NCBI GenBank assembly: GCA_024220505.1
Contig: JAKZZE010000013.1
Span: 124,001 to 188,000, forward strand
DNA length: 64,000 nucleotides
Reading direction: 5' to 3'
From: Rhizopus arrhizus
Taxonomy: Eukaryota; Mucoromycota; Mucoromycetes; Mucorales; Rhizopodaceae
A program made the position numbers and the translations under genes. Positions 21,589 through 31,711 of this stretch are shown here, piece by piece. Numbering within the stretch: position 1 is the first letter of the stretch; each line of letters opens with the position of its first letter. The notes under the pieces were generated by a model. It had not been told where the DNA came from. It saw nothing but the letters and a program-made list of their open reading frames with translations, and ran no database searches.

Positions 21589-22212
21589 ATGACGTGTAGT
21601 GTTGACAATAATAATTCAACACTTTCATTAGAATATATTTTAAAAAATCCAGCTTCTGATCTATTCAAGGAGTTTGCCAATTATTTACAACAATCCTACT
21701 GCATAGAAAACTTGGAATTTTGGATAGCTACACAAGAGTACAAGAAATGCACAAACGACACATTACTTGCTTCACGATGTGAAAAGATGATCAATGCCTA
21801 TATTCGACCCAATTCACCACACGAAATCAATATACCTTGCGATATGCGACAGGCTATACTTGAGCTCTATCATCAAGGCATCTTTCATCCTCACATATTT
21901 GGAGATGCAGCAGAGGCGGTACTGGAATTAATGAGGATCAATTCATTTGTTCCTTGGATGATGCTTAATCGTTGTGAAGACAAGATGAGTAGAATGAAAC
22001 ATTCTAGTTCATCCAGTTCATTGACCGAAAGATGGAATTTGATAAAATTAAAACAGATTTCTCGTAAAAGTTGGTCATCCTCATCCTCATCGTTCGATTA
22101 CTCCTCCGATGATCGATTTACATTCTCTGTGTCAAACTATTCAAATAATTCAGTGTACAAATCAATGTTGAAAAAGATTAAAAAATCATTATCAGGTCAT
22201 CAAAGACAATAA
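21589..22212 (+). CDS. RGS-domain protein
   Basis: A single-exon gene of 207 aa. Residues about 12-128 form an RGS domain: SLEYILKNPASDLFKEFANYL, then the ENLEFWIA core motif, RCEKMINAYI, and the FGDAAEAVLELMRINSFVPWM end. RGS proteins speed GTP hydrolysis by heterotrimeric G-alpha subunits and so end receptor signals. There is no DEP, PX or transmembrane segment; the last 75 residues are Ser-rich and basic, likely regulatory or membrane associating. Of the known fungal classes, this resembles the short RGS-only proteins rather than Sst2/FlbA. The start is the first Met before the domain. Confidence 0.88.
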   Translation: MTCSVDNNNSTLSLEYILKNPASDLFKEFANYLQQSYCIENLEFWIATQEYKKCTNDTLLASRCEKMINAYIRPNSPHEINIPCDMRQAILELYHQGIFHPHIFGDAAEAVLELMRINSFVPWMMLNRCEDKMSRMKHSSSSSSLTERWNLIKLKQISRKSWSSSSSSFDYSSDDRFTFSVSNYSNNSVYKSMLKKIKKSLSGHQRQ

Positions 22213-22982
22213 CCATTGTTTTTAATTGTAGAATAATAGACGTTTATAGAGCAAATTCACGGTTTGATACCCCCCCTTCCCTTCCCTTTCCTTTTTGTAA
22301 AACTATCTATGTGCGCTTGCGCTCCTTTTCTTTTTATTATATAAATAAGCCTATAACATTTCATCTTTATAATTTATTGGTTTACAATTTTTATTTTATT
22401 TCAATTTATTTTGTTTGATTTCATTTATTGAATATAAAGATTCACTGCACTATTTCACCCTCTGAACCTTCAACGAGAACAATTTCCTTAATTGATCAAT
22501 AGATACTTGAGAATAGAAAAGAGAAAAAAAAATTAGAGTTGAATTGATAAACAAGAAATGACCTGAATAGTCATTTAAAGAAAGTAAAAAGATCAAGCGC
22601 TTTTTAAAATACTCTTTTAAGGAACTCGATTAGCGGAGACTATTTCTTTAAAATGCAGCCTTGTGAAAAGCACCCTATCTTGAACAACCTTTGTCTGTGG
22701 AACCAGTACAGGACTCTTGTGGGCATTTATGAAGCATCTTTATCTTTGGCAACCAATCTACTGTAAAGCGTATATGACCGATCAAAAGAAACTAAATGAA
22801 AAGCAAGTCACTTATTCTATCTATTTTTAAAAGGAATCTTTTTATTCATCTTTAATATGAACAATAAGAATTGTTTATATAATGTAACAAAGGGAATGAA
22901 AATAGTGCGGGGAGTTTATTTTATTAAATAAATAAATATAACAAAAAAAATACAGAGAACTGAAAGAAAGGATTTTCAGCCA
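22213..22982. other. Intergenic region between convergent RGS and SUA5 genes
   Basis: 3' flanks of both genes. C/T-rich stretches near 22268-22292, otherwise AT-rich. No gene is supported. Confidence 0.5.
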
Positions 22983-24221
22983 TTAAATGTCTATGATTCT
23001 ACTTGCTGCCTTTCTCAAGCGATTCATGACAGCCATGCCTTCTCTTATTTCAGAAATACCTTCTACAAAGATAACGTCCACCATACGTTGATCTAAATCT
23101 CGTAATCCTCTAAACATGCCACGAGCTACTTCTTCAGGTCGTCCCTGACGGCCCATATAAAGTGAAACACATTCAACATCGCCCTTTACTCTTCTCGTTT
23201 CCTCCCAAACAACAGTCTCCGCATCCTCTGGTGCTGTACGTAATATACCCACCTTTGAAATACCAACACCTGATTCCTGTATTCTTTCCAATTCCTTTTC
23301 CCAGGTCGATTCAAATCTCTGGCTGAACTCATCTTGACCTGTTGCTTCAATCAAGATCACCATGGCCTCGGGTGAATAGTGACGATATTTCATTCCAGGT
23401 GTAGTGGGTGCCATCTCTAATTCACTATCAACAAAATGTTTTCGATAGACTTGCAAGTTTTTCATGCCTTCTACTTGTTGAAGTGCCTCAAATGTCAACC
23501 CACCAGGTCGTAATATAGCAGGTGGTGTTCTCAATCCGTCCAACACTGTACTTTCGACACCGACATCACAAGCACCACCATCAAGAATAAGTGGGATACG
23601 ACCCTGGAGATCATGGTAGACATGACTAGCAAGTGTAGGTGATGGTTTGCCGGACGAATTTGCAGAGGGGGCAGCCAAGGGAAACCCACAGGCTTCAATC
23701 AAGCCTCGGGCAATAGGATGAGATGGAAATCGAACGGCAACGGTCGGGTGGCCGCAAGTAACAGAAGTAGGAATCTTTTCAGATGCAGGAAGAATGATAG
23801 TCAAAGGTCCAGGCCAATATTGATGAATGACTGGTAAATAAACTTCAGGCAAGTGCTGGTTGGGTAAAATGCTTTTCAACATATCAATCGATGACACATG
23901 AACAATCAGTGGGTTATCTTGAGGTCTGTTTTTGGCCGCAAAGATTTTCGCAACTGCATCTGCACAAAGAGCATTGGCGGCTAACCCATAGACTGTCTCT
24001 GTAGGAATGCCAATGACTTCACCTTGTTTTAAACAGTCAACAGCTTTGTCGATCGCTGACTGATCCTCAGAGTGAGTGATGACAGTAGTCGCATTTTGGT
24101 CGGGAAAGTCGCACTGACTTCTTTTGAGTGTAAAGTGAGAGGAGTTGACTTTGTAAACTTTAGTTTCAAACATGTGTTTCTTTGGTATTATTTTTGAAGC
24201 AGTCCTAAAAGGATTTTGCAT
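22983..24221 (-). CDS. sua5: Threonylcarbamoyl-AMP synthase Sua5
   Basis: A single exon of 412 aa. The YrdC domain covers about residues 50-245, with the diagnostic GIPTETVYGLAANA stretch (71-84) and KNRPQDNPLIVHV. The fungal/archaeal Sua5 C-terminal domain follows (about 270-412), linked by TPGMKYRHYSP. Sua5 makes L-threonylcarbamoyl-adenylate from Thr, bicarbonate and ATP for the t6A modification at position 37 of ANN-decoding tRNAs. The first about 30 residues are basic and could serve as a mitochondrial presequence; Met17 is an alternative start, which would fit dual cytosolic and mitochondrial forms. It is divergent from the Nvj2 gene, sharing a 300-bp upstream region with a 41-nt A run. 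Confidence 0.93.
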   Translation of the reverse strand: MQNPFRTASKIIPKKHMFETKVYKVNSSHFTLKRSQCDFPDQNATTVITHSEDQSAIDKAVDCLKQGEVIGIPTETVYGLAANALCADAVAKIFAAKNRPQDNPLIVHVSSIDMLKSILPNQHLPEVYLPVIHQYWPGPLTIILPASEKIPTSVTCGHPTVAVRFPSHPIARGLIEACGFPLAAPSANSSGKPSPTLASHVYHDLQGRIPLILDGGACDVGVESTVLDGLRTPPAILRPGGLTFEALQQVEGMKNLQVYRKHFVDSELEMAPTTPGMKYRHYSPEAMVILIEATGQDEFSQRFESTWEKELERIQESGVGISKVGILRTAPEDAETVVWEETRRVKGDVECVSLYMGRQGRPEEVARGMFRGLRDLDQRMVDVIFVEGISEIREGMAVMNRLRKAASRIIDI

Positions 24222-24276
24222 TTACTTTTTTTTTGTTATTGTTGTAGTGCAAAAAAAAATAAAAATAAAATAAAGA

Positions 24277-24278
<2 letters not shown>

Positions 24279-24319
<41 letters not shown>
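24279..24319 (+). repeat. 41-nt poly-A tract in a divergent promoter
   Basis: An uninterrupted A run in the 300 bp between the divergent sua5 and nvj2 starts. Such tracts exclude nucleosomes and are frequent in promoters of this window. Confidence 0.85.
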
Positions 24320-24321
<2 letters not shown>

Positions 24322-24520
24322 ATAGAAAAACCCCTTCTGTGTTTTCATAAGCCACTATGCATTTACTAAAGTTGACATTTTTTATGAATCAAAAGTGACG
24401 CTTTTTGGTGTAATGTTTACTATGCATCTTACTTTTGCCTCTTTCTTCCCCTCCCCCTTCCCCTTTATTTTTTAAACAGTTTTTCATTTTTCTTTCTTTT
24501 TCTTTTTCTGCTTATGAAAA

Positions 24521-26461
24521 ATGAACTATTTTATACAATTTTTATGCATTTATTTTATGGGTGGTTTAACACTATTACCCATACTGCTACTCGTTTTATA
24601 TTCCAGTTTACCAAAATACACTGCTCAACAAACAATAAAAAATGAACCTGCCAAGTTTCAAAAGAATAATACGATTAAGAGAGGATGGATACAGCTGATC
24701 AAAATGCATAAAAAGGATATCAGTGAGCTGGATATGAAACGTAAAAAACACGTTTATGCCCAATTGAAATGTGGTGCCTTATTTATTTATGAATCCGATC
24801 AAGAACACGATGACTGCAAATCGATTATCCCTGTTCATAACTACCAAATATCCATTTATTCACCAAGTGAACATGTTACCTTTGGTCGTTCGACTTTTTT
24901 ACACCTTACTTCCAGCGAGACCGATGAAGAATATTATATTACCTGTGAAAGAGCAGTGGACAAGGAGGATTGGTATTTTGGTTTGATCGCTGCAGCTACT
25001 GTGAATGATTTAGAACCAGTTGAAATGATGGACAGTACACAGTTTGATCCAGTTGATATGCAGTTGCTAATTTCCACCATTCAACAAGATGCAGACTACC
25101 GTCAGGTGCAATGGCTCAATGCCATTGTTGGCAGGTTCTTTTTGAGCATGTACAAAACAAAGCTAATACATGAGTACGTTCAAGACAAGGTTTCGAAAAA
25201 GATCAAAAAGGCAAACCTTCCTGGTCTTTTAGGAGAAGTTCACATTCAATCTGTTGACATTGGTCATTCGATCCCATTCATCACACAGCCTAAACTATTG
25301 TCACTTACGCCAGAGGGGGACTTGTTAGCAGAGGCCTTTGTAGATTACTCTGGTTTGTTTAGGGTCGTCATACAAACGGATTGCTCGTACTCCTTAATTC
25401 GTGTTCCACTCATCTTATCTGTTATGCTCAAGCAACTCCACGGTAAATTCTTATTCAAGATGAAGCCACCTCCAAGTAACCGTTACTGGATTGGGTTTTA
25501 TGAATTACCAAACATGAAGTGGGAAATAACACCCGTCATTTCTGATAAACAAATCAAATTGAACATGATAACAAATGCAATAGAAGCTAAAATTCGTGAG
25601 TTTATCTTGGAAAATATGGTACTTCCAAATATGGACGATTTTCCATTCTATCCTTCGCATGGAAAAGGGGGCATCTTTGGTCAAAGAGTGCCAAGGCCGA
25701 CACAATCAGAGGGGAAGAAAAAACAGCAGAGAGGATCGGATGTGTTGTTGGTAGATATGTTGGGCAACAAGTTATTCCAAGAGACAGAGCCACCCAAGGT
25801 TGATCAGCGTCTAGTACATGATGATATACTACTTTTACCCAAACCACCCACGCGTCGATCGGAATCTGTCGATATTCTAGACTCACTTGATTCCAAGAAT
25901 AGCCATCGAACTAATTCAACTCCTGAAATAAGAAGAATGCGCAACAATTCATCACCTGGGATAAGACAGAAAGTGGCTTTAGAAGAAGAAGAAAGGATGA
26001 TTTTACCCCAGAAGCACAATAGTATCAGCAGCAAAAGCACGAGTAGCAGTACAAGTTGTCACAGTGATAATAGTTGCGATATTAAATTTCAATCGGATGA
26101 AATATTAGCAGATGGATCAAGCCTGACAGAGACTATACATCCACTTGAGTGTGATTCACTAAATGAACAAAAAAGGCAAGACTATGCTGATCAAGACAGT
26201 GTTGATTCCGATTCGATTCGATCCTCAAAAAGCAAATTCAAGTATAATAAGGCCAAACTAATAAACAATATGAATAACAAAAAGCAAGTGTTTTATAATA
26301 TGGCCGGTAACCTTTTCAACAAAAAGAGCACCTTTATTAAACCAAAGGTCACGAAAGAAATGAAAGAAGAACGAAATAGAGAATTACAGGAAATTCACAA
26401 TAGGAAAATGATGGGCTTATTTTTAACTTCCCCAACAAATTCAGAAGAGGCTTTATTTTAA
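24521..26461 (+). CDS. nvj2: SMP-domain lipid transfer protein, Nvj2/TEX2 family
   Basis: A single exon of 646 aa. An N-terminal transmembrane helix (about 5-30) is followed by a PH-like region (about 50-170; GWIQLIKMH, AQLKCGALFIYES, DKEDWYFGLIAA). Next comes an SMP domain (about 190-375) with WLNAIVGRFFLSMYKT, GEVHIQSVDIGHSIPFI and the DYSGLFRVVIQTD strand. The C-terminal third is Ser/Asp/Lys rich and disordered. Yeast Nvj2 sits in the ER, at the nucleus-vacuole junction and under stress at ER-Golgi contacts, where it moves ceramide; its SMP domain binds lipids. The domain order matches that family exactly. It is convergent with the Skt5/Chs4 gene, 107 bp apart. Confidence 0.88.
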   Translation: MNYFIQFLCIYFMGGLTLLPILLLVLYSSLPKYTAQQTIKNEPAKFQKNNTIKRGWIQLIKMHKKDISELDMKRKKHVYAQLKCGALFIYESDQEHDDCKSIIPVHNYQISIYSPSEHVTFGRSTFLHLTSSETDEEYYITCERAVDKEDWYFGLIAAATVNDLEPVEMMDSTQFDPVDMQLLISTIQQDADYRQVQWLNAIVGRFFLSMYKTKLIHEYVQDKVSKKIKKANLPGLLGEVHIQSVDIGHSIPFITQPKLLSLTPEGDLLAEAFVDYSGLFRVVIQTDCSYSLIRVPLILSVMLKQLHGKFLFKMKPPPSNRYWIGFYELPNMKWEITPVISDKQIKLNMITNAIEAKIREFILENMVLPNMDDFPFYPSHGKGGIFGQRVPRPTQSEGKKKQQRGSDVLLVDMLGNKLFQETEPPKVDQRLVHDDILLLPKPPTRRSESVDILDSLDSKNSHRTNSTPEIRRMRNNSSPGIRQKVALEEEERMILPQKHNSISSKSTSSSTSCHSDNSCDIKFQSDEILADGSSLTETIHPLECDSLNEQKRQDYADQDSVDSDSIRSSKSKFKYNKAKLINNMNNKKQVFYNMAGNLFNKKSTFIKPKVTKEMKEERNRELQEIHNRKMMGLFLTSPTNSEEALF

Positions 26462-26567
26462 TAACAATAATAATGATGATAATAATAAAAACTGATTTAT
26501 GTGTATTTTTGTCCTTCTATTTTTATCAAAGATGTGGAACAAACCCTCAAAAAGTTGCTTTAGTACT

Positions 26568-27965
26568 TTATTTATTGTTTATGTTCACATAACTTTTACT
26601 CGCTTTAAGAAATGCTGTAGAATTCTTCACTTTTTCTAATGCACCTCTGTGTCCTAACGCAGCTGATCTCTGAAACCAAAGCATGGCATCTTCTTCTTCA
26701 ATGATACCAATATCCATCTCTACATAGATACCAATTAAAAAATAAGCTTTGGCCATTGTCCATCTGTCTGTGTGTTGACACATGATTGCCTTTCTAGCCC
26801 AAAGGTATGCTTCTCTGTCCGATTGATCCAATACGTTGGGTGATCCTGTCAAGTACCAGCTGGATAATGCCAAAGCAGCCTCTGCACTTCCACGTTCAGC
26901 AGATTTTGTATACCAATAGATGGACTGAGCATCATTGACCTCGACTAGCTTTCCCGTTTCATATAATTCACCTAACTTTACTTGGCTTGGTACATAATCT
27001 AGCCTAGCAGCTTCATGCAACAGTTCCAGAGCATAATCTGTGTCAGCAATCAGTTGTTCACTGAACTCGTCTGATATTAATAAGATGGCAAGAGCGTGTA
27101 AAGGATGTGGAAAGCTCTTTGTGGCTAAAGGAATAGCACGTTGCAAAAGTGCAATGCCTTCTCGTGTATTCTTGATTTGTTGACAGTATCCTCGTAGCAA
27201 AATAATCGACAATTTGTACATGGCACCTACATGCGATAATGTAGATGCTCTACGATAGAATGATACAGCTCGATTGTAATCTTTTTTTGTACCGATTCCT
27301 AGTTCATAACAGACTCCAGCTCTGTAGTTTGACTCTGGATGACTATGTTTGGAAGCTTGAATATAAAGTAAGAATGCTTTTTCTCTATCCAGTGGTAAAC
27401 CTAGGCTTCCAGCACCATAACAAGAAGCTAACAAGACTTGCGCCTCTGCTGTGTTTGCTCTTACATTTGAAGCCAATTCTTTTAATAACTTTTGGGCTTC
27501 TATAATAATCACTTGGTCTAATTCTTTATTCTTCTTTCTTGTTATGTCATGTTGAGTATCCATCAATGTCTTGCAGAGACTGAGTTGTTTTTGAGGATCT
27601 TTAGTTGATCTTGCAAACTTACATAGCTGATGGACTTGTTCTATTCCGCTGGGTATAGGCCACTGTAGATCATCATTTACAATCGATAAAGAGATGGTAC
27701 TGATAGCAGGAGAAAATGCTTTTGTAGGCACCCTTTCTTTAGATGGTATGATGTGTCTATACAGTCCTGAATATTCATCAAAGTACCATTGATGACTTTG
27801 TAGCTGATTCTTTTTCCTCTGCTCCATCATATCTTGAATTATCCGATCATCATTATGCAATTTCTCCAAGTCTGATAATTCCGTAAATGACTGTTTATCT
27901 GCTATAATAACAGGTGCAGATGGCTCAAGGAAATCTGAAGTTAGTGGACTTTTGTCTATTTCCAT
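26568..27965 (-). CDS. Sel1-repeat chitin synthase activator, Skt5/Chs4 family
   Basis: A single exon of 465 aa. Sel1-like repeats run from about residue 170 to the end; typical units are LLASCYGAGSLGLPLDREKA, NYRAGVCYELGIGTKKDYNR, and later KLGELYETGKLVEVNDAQS. Fungal proteins with this architecture activate class IV chitin synthases (yeast Chs4/Skt5 activates Chs3 and tethers it to the bud neck). The N-terminal 110 residues are mostly unstructured. Some Skt5 proteins end in a CaaX prenylation box; this one ends NINNK, so it would not be farnesylated. Another Sel1-repeat protein, for example a Hrd3-like factor, is less likely because there is no signal peptide or TM segment. Confidence 0.78.
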   Translation of the reverse strand: MEIDKSPLTSDFLEPSAPVIIADKQSFTELSDLEKLHNDDRIIQDMMEQRKKNQLQSHQWYFDEYSGLYRHIIPSKERVPTKAFSPAISTISLSIVNDDLQWPIPSGIEQVHQLCKFARSTKDPQKQLSLCKTLMDTQHDITRKKNKELDQVIIIEAQKLLKELASNVRANTAEAQVLLASCYGAGSLGLPLDREKAFLLYIQASKHSHPESNYRAGVCYELGIGTKKDYNRAVSFYRRASTLSHVGAMYKLSIILLRGYCQQIKNTREGIALLQRAIPLATKSFPHPLHALAILLISDEFSEQLIADTDYALELLHEAARLDYVPSQVKLGELYETGKLVEVNDAQSIYWYTKSAERGSAEAALALSSWYLTGSPNVLDQSDREAYLWARKAIMCQHTDRWTMAKAYFLIGIYVEMDIGIIEEEDAMLWFQRSAALGHRGALEKVKNSTAFLKASKSYVNINNK

Positions 27966-28318
27966 CTTTTATTAATAAGAAAGAAAGAGTGTAGGAAAAT
28001 AACTACATTTTCTGTACCCTTTCTCAATGTCTATCATCCAGTTTAGATAGAAATGCTTTTTTCTTCTTCTTCTTCAGGAGGCGGGAGTGACCGGGGATTC
28101 GAATTGCTTTCAAATTTAAACTTCATGTGATGTTGTTTCCCCACAATTGAAGATAAGTAATCATGATTGGTAACGGGTTTTAAATTGATGTTTACTTTAA
28201 GCATAATTAATTTGTGTGCGTGTGTGCAAGCGAATGCATATGAAAATTTATTTATTTTTGTCAGGAATATAAACATTAATCTTTTCTTTTCTACTCTTTT
28301 TTTCTTTCTTACTAAACT
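27966..28318. promoter_or_regulatory. Divergent promoter region between skt5-like gene and sfc1
   Basis: 353 bp between two start codons on opposite strands; it must carry promoter elements for both genes. A C/T-rich stretch (about 28281-28311) precedes the sfc1 ATG. Confidence 0.55.
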
Positions 28319-29559
28319 ATGAGTAAAAACAACAATAAGCAAAAGACACCACTTTTAACACATTTGGTTGCCGGTGGTACTGCTGGTTTTATGGAAGCAT
28401 GTACTTGTCATCCTCTTGATACCATTAAAGTCAGAATGCAATTATCAAAAAATGCTGCTAGAAGTGCTACTGTATGTCCACACATTTATATGTTATTATA
28501 AAATCTCACACTATTTAGGGTAAACAACTTGGTTTTCTCGGTGTAGGTGCAAAGATTGTTAGGAATGAATCATTCTGGGCATTATATAAAGGTTTAGGTG
28601 CTGTGGTCGCTGGTATTGTGCCCAAGATGGCCATTCGTTTCTCATCGTTTGAACTATACAAGACTTGGATGGCTGATTCTGATGGAAAAGTGAGTACAAC
28701 TGCTGTCTTTCTTGGTAAGTTTAAATAGGAGAGAAGGTTTGATGTATTTATACTGTGTATTAGCTGGTCTTGCTGCTGGTACAACAGAGGCCGTCATGGT
28801 TGTTTCACCCATGGATCTCATCAAAATCCGTCTTCAGGTAAATAAAAAAATAGTAGATAGATTAGTGTGAGAGATGTTTACCAATTGACAGGCTCAACGT
28901 CATTCTATGGCCGATCCAATGGATATTCCCAAGTATCGCAATGCACCTCACGCCGCCTATACCATTATCCGTGAAGAAGGTGTCCGTGCTTTATATAAAG
29001 GAGTTACATTAACTGCCTTAAGACAAGGTATAAGCAATATATCATGTAGAATAATCACACACTCACCACAAGTCGTCTGCAGCTACCAATCAAGCAGCCA
29101 ATTTTACTGCCTACCAAGAATTTAAAAAGATGGCAAAGAATTACCAAAATTTGGAAGAGCTTCCTTCTTATCAACATTTAGTTCTTGGTGGTGTCTCTGG
29201 CGCAATGGGTAAAGGGAAAAAAAAAAGAGAGAGAGAGAGAAAAAATTGATAAACTTCTCTGATAATTTCACACAGGTCCTCTTTCTAATGCACCTATTGA
29301 TACAATTAAGACTCGTATTCAGAAATCAAGTGCAACTGGATCAGGATGGGAAAGATTTAAAGTGGTTACAACTGAGATTTGGCAAAAAGAAGGATTTAGA
29401 GCTTTCTATAAGGGCTTGACACCTCGTGTGTTAAGAGTAGCCCCAGGTCAAGCTGTAACATTTATGGTCTATGAGAAAGTAAAAGCTTGGCTTGATATAT
29501 TTCAAGAAAAGGTTGAAAATGGGGAAGTCAAGCCTCTTGTTCCTTCCCAAAAACAATAG
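28319..29559 (+). CDS. sfc1: Mitochondrial succinate/fumarate carrier Sfc1 (Acr1)
   Basis: Six exons (28319-28471, 28519-28714, 28764-28837, 28892-29027, 29083-29208, 29276-29559) give 322 aa, the same length I recall for yeast Sfc1. All three mitochondrial carrier repeats show the signature: HPLDTIKVRMQ, SPMDLIKIRLQ and APIDTIKTRIQ. Family-specific stretches such as LYKGLGAVVAGIVPKMAIRF and TPRVLRVAPGQAVTF support Sfc1 over other carriers. It exchanges succinate for fumarate across the inner membrane, linking the glyoxylate cycle to gluconeogenesis during growth on acetate, ethanol or fatty acids. Intron 5 contains a (GA)n run. Confidence 0.95.
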
Positions 29560-30963
29560 ATTTAAATAATAAAGTTTATTTTACTTTATTATCTTACCCC
29601 ATATGAAAAACCTTTTCTTATAAACTGTATCGTATTTGGTCATTAATGATACCTTTATTTATGACCTCCCTATTTGATCTCAGCCCAGCCCTATAATTAA
29701 CAGTCAGATATTATAATCCAGGGTTCATTCTAAATTATTAGTTCCTCTTCATAAAGAAGCTGATGAACACTTTCATTGCTCTCTTCCAATAAATCAGGTC
29801 ATCTGATCCTCTCTGGTCAATCATTTTTTTAATCGCATCGTCTTCTTTGACTTTTGCCCATGTGTCTACCCTCTCTGCCGTAGACAGACAAGTTTGACTC
29901 TCACCTCTAATTCAATAGACTGACTTTTGTTGCCTGTGCCATCCTGTCCATCTGGCGACAGATATTTGAGCCCAACCTCTGGCCTAGTGAAGCGGCCGCT
30001 CGGGCTACAACTATGCTACATCACATTCATGACGAGAATTAAGCTTCAACATCAAACAAGGCCAGTTATCATTGAATAGTCCATTATTCCCATTCATGTC
30101 TTGCCTCTTTTCATGCACTTTTTATATTTATCCTTTTATTTGGTCTAATTTTTTCTTTATTGTCTCCTCTTTTAATATTTATCATTGTGCGGAAAAAAAT
30201 GTGTCTCATCTTCCGAACCTGCTAAAAGACACATCCAAAAAGCATCTGAAATTACACAAGACTGAAGATTTTCCGATTCCATTTGCTTGCACAGATTATA
30301 TGGACTCAGTTATCGATTGTGTGAGTAATACAGAGGGTCTAATCAGAGACAAAATTCACTTATTTTCATAATTTCATAAAATATATCTCAAGAAGAAAAA
30401 AAAAAGGAAACAGCCAACATCCTAAAAGAAAATTTTCACTGCTGTGCAAGTTGAACGATAAGAATTTTACATATAATATTCGTGTCTATCTTTAAAACGC
30501 TTAGATACAAATACATGTATATATGAACAATCAAGACCTTGATGATAACGAGTCTGTATTTAAATATGTTTGTTTACCCTTTCTTGACTACTATCAAAAT
30601 TTATCAATATGAAGACTATTTCTTAGACATGAAGAAAACTCGGTACTTTTGGGGGAATTGTATAGATAGTCCAAAAGACATAAAAGAGATGAAGTAGGAC
30701 ATGAATTACGGACAATTCATTTCGCTCATAAAAGAAAACCAGAATGAGTGCCTGGCACGCCCACTTATATTTTAAAATTTATTAATCGAAAAAGCTTTCA
30801 TCTCTTTCACTTGGATTTTCTTGGATATTTTTTGTTCATCTTTCCTATAGATTGCCTAATCATGATCTGATCCATTCATTTCATATATTCCGTAATTTTT
30901 ATAACCATTATATTTTTCGTTGTTTCCTTGATTTGCCTGATTTCCATTCATTTCATCTGCTCC
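29560..30963. other. Intergenic region with unassigned decayed sequence
   Basis: No gene is supported. A less AT-rich stretch at about 29780-30040 contains a GCGGCCGC site; on the minus strand it reads an open peptide in part (AERVDTWAKVKEDDAIKK...), which may be old coding sequence. A 99-codon ORF at 30072-30371 (+) starts with poly-hydrophobic sequence from T tracts and has no recognised domain. At about 30780-30960 the minus strand reads a repeat-like Asn/Gly/Tyr-rich peptide continuing the composition of the ORF at 30964-31251. Confidence 0.4.
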
Positions 30964-31251
30964 TTACATCTTATAATTGCTTAGTTTTCTTCTGTTCCTC
31001 AATCTTCTTAACTTCGTTAAGTTATTAAGCTTATTCTTTTTATCTGTTCTCTCTGTCTCATACATTCCTAATTTTTCACCCTTCTCTTGTGATTTTGCAT
31101 TTTCATTTGTTTCGTCAGTCTCTCCTATGGCATGCATCCCCATATGTTCGGTGCTTTTCATCCATTCCTTGGATTCCACACTGTTACTATGTCCCCCAGA
31201 TTTCTTATCGTTCGAAGTTTGGAATCTATTACGCTCTTTATTCAGATTCAT
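30964..31251 (-). CDS. Asn/Lys/Glu-rich low-complexity ORF, probable retroelement remnant
   Basis: A 95-codon minus-strand frame lying directly downstream of the retropepsin-like ORF in the same orientation. It is highly charged, with loosely repeated units such as HMGMHAIGETDETN and LGMYETERTDKKN. A related unit reads on past the stop (GIYEMNGSDHD near 30880). No domain is recognised. Given the context it may be a linker or tail of a decayed retroelement polyprotein, or no gene at all. Confidence 0.3.
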   Translation of the reverse strand: MNLNKERNRFQTSNDKKSGGHSNSVESKEWMKSTEHMGMHAIGETDETNENAKSQEKGEKLGMYETERTDKKNKLNNLTKLRRLRNRRKLSNYKM

Positions 31252-31279
31252 TCAAGTTGTTAGAAGGTTGCGAGGTGAT

Positions 31280-31711
31280 TTATTGTATAAAGTTCACAGA
31301 TCGTTGGCTAACGAGGAATCTGTAGCAAGTGGATAAGCTCTTGGCTAAAGGATCAGCGAAAGGCTTGAAATAAATTAACCAATCCATACCAAGAGTAAAA
31401 TTAACATCTTGATGTGATACTATTCGGAACCTTGGGATCTCGAACAAGGCCCTTTGAATGCAACAGAATAAGCTTGTAGCTTGGTCGGAGATATTTATAG
31501 AGTCGCTACCATATACGATACGTAGCAAGGCTGTACTTTGATTAGATAGGATGAAATTATTGACTATGTGTTTTCGAGTTGTTAAACCCATTGAGCCAGT
31601 ATCGATCACAGTAAGCACCTGATTTACAGCGTGTAGTTTATTGGTGACCACATAAACTTGGATATTTTTTAATGTTCCTGTCCCAATATCAATGACTAAA
31701 CCATCACGCAA
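31280..31711 (-). CDS. Retropepsin-like aspartic protease ORF (LTR-retrotransposon remnant)
   Basis: An open frame of 143 codons. VLTVIDTGSMGL carries the DTG catalytic triplet of retropepsins preceded by hydrophobic residues. About 70 residues later, VNFTLGMDWL resembles the second hydrophobic-Gly motif (usually ILGMDWL) that closes the protease domain in Ty3/gypsy elements. Length fits a protease domain with short flanks. No reverse transcriptase, integrase or LTRs were seen nearby, so the element is broken or the ORF is a solo remnant. It is uninterrupted, which leaves room for a domesticated protein. Confidence 0.55.
   Translation of the reverse strand: MRDGLVIDIGTGTLKNIQVYVVTNKLHAVNQVLTVIDTGSMGLTTRKHIVNNFILSNQSTALLRIVYGSDSINISDQATSLFCCIQRALFEIPRFRIVSHQDVNFTLGMDWLIYFKPFADPLAKSLSTCYRFLVSQRSVNFIQ

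Noticed and set aside
29980..30010. GCGGCCGC (NotI) site in an AT-rich region, suspected vector or linker contamination
   Set aside because: No flanking linker or vector sequence is seen; one rare site in a less AT-rich stretch is not enough.
30072..30371. 99-codon ORF on the + strand
   Set aside because: It starts with hydrophobic low-complexity sequence from T tracts and has no recognised domain; not reported as a gene.
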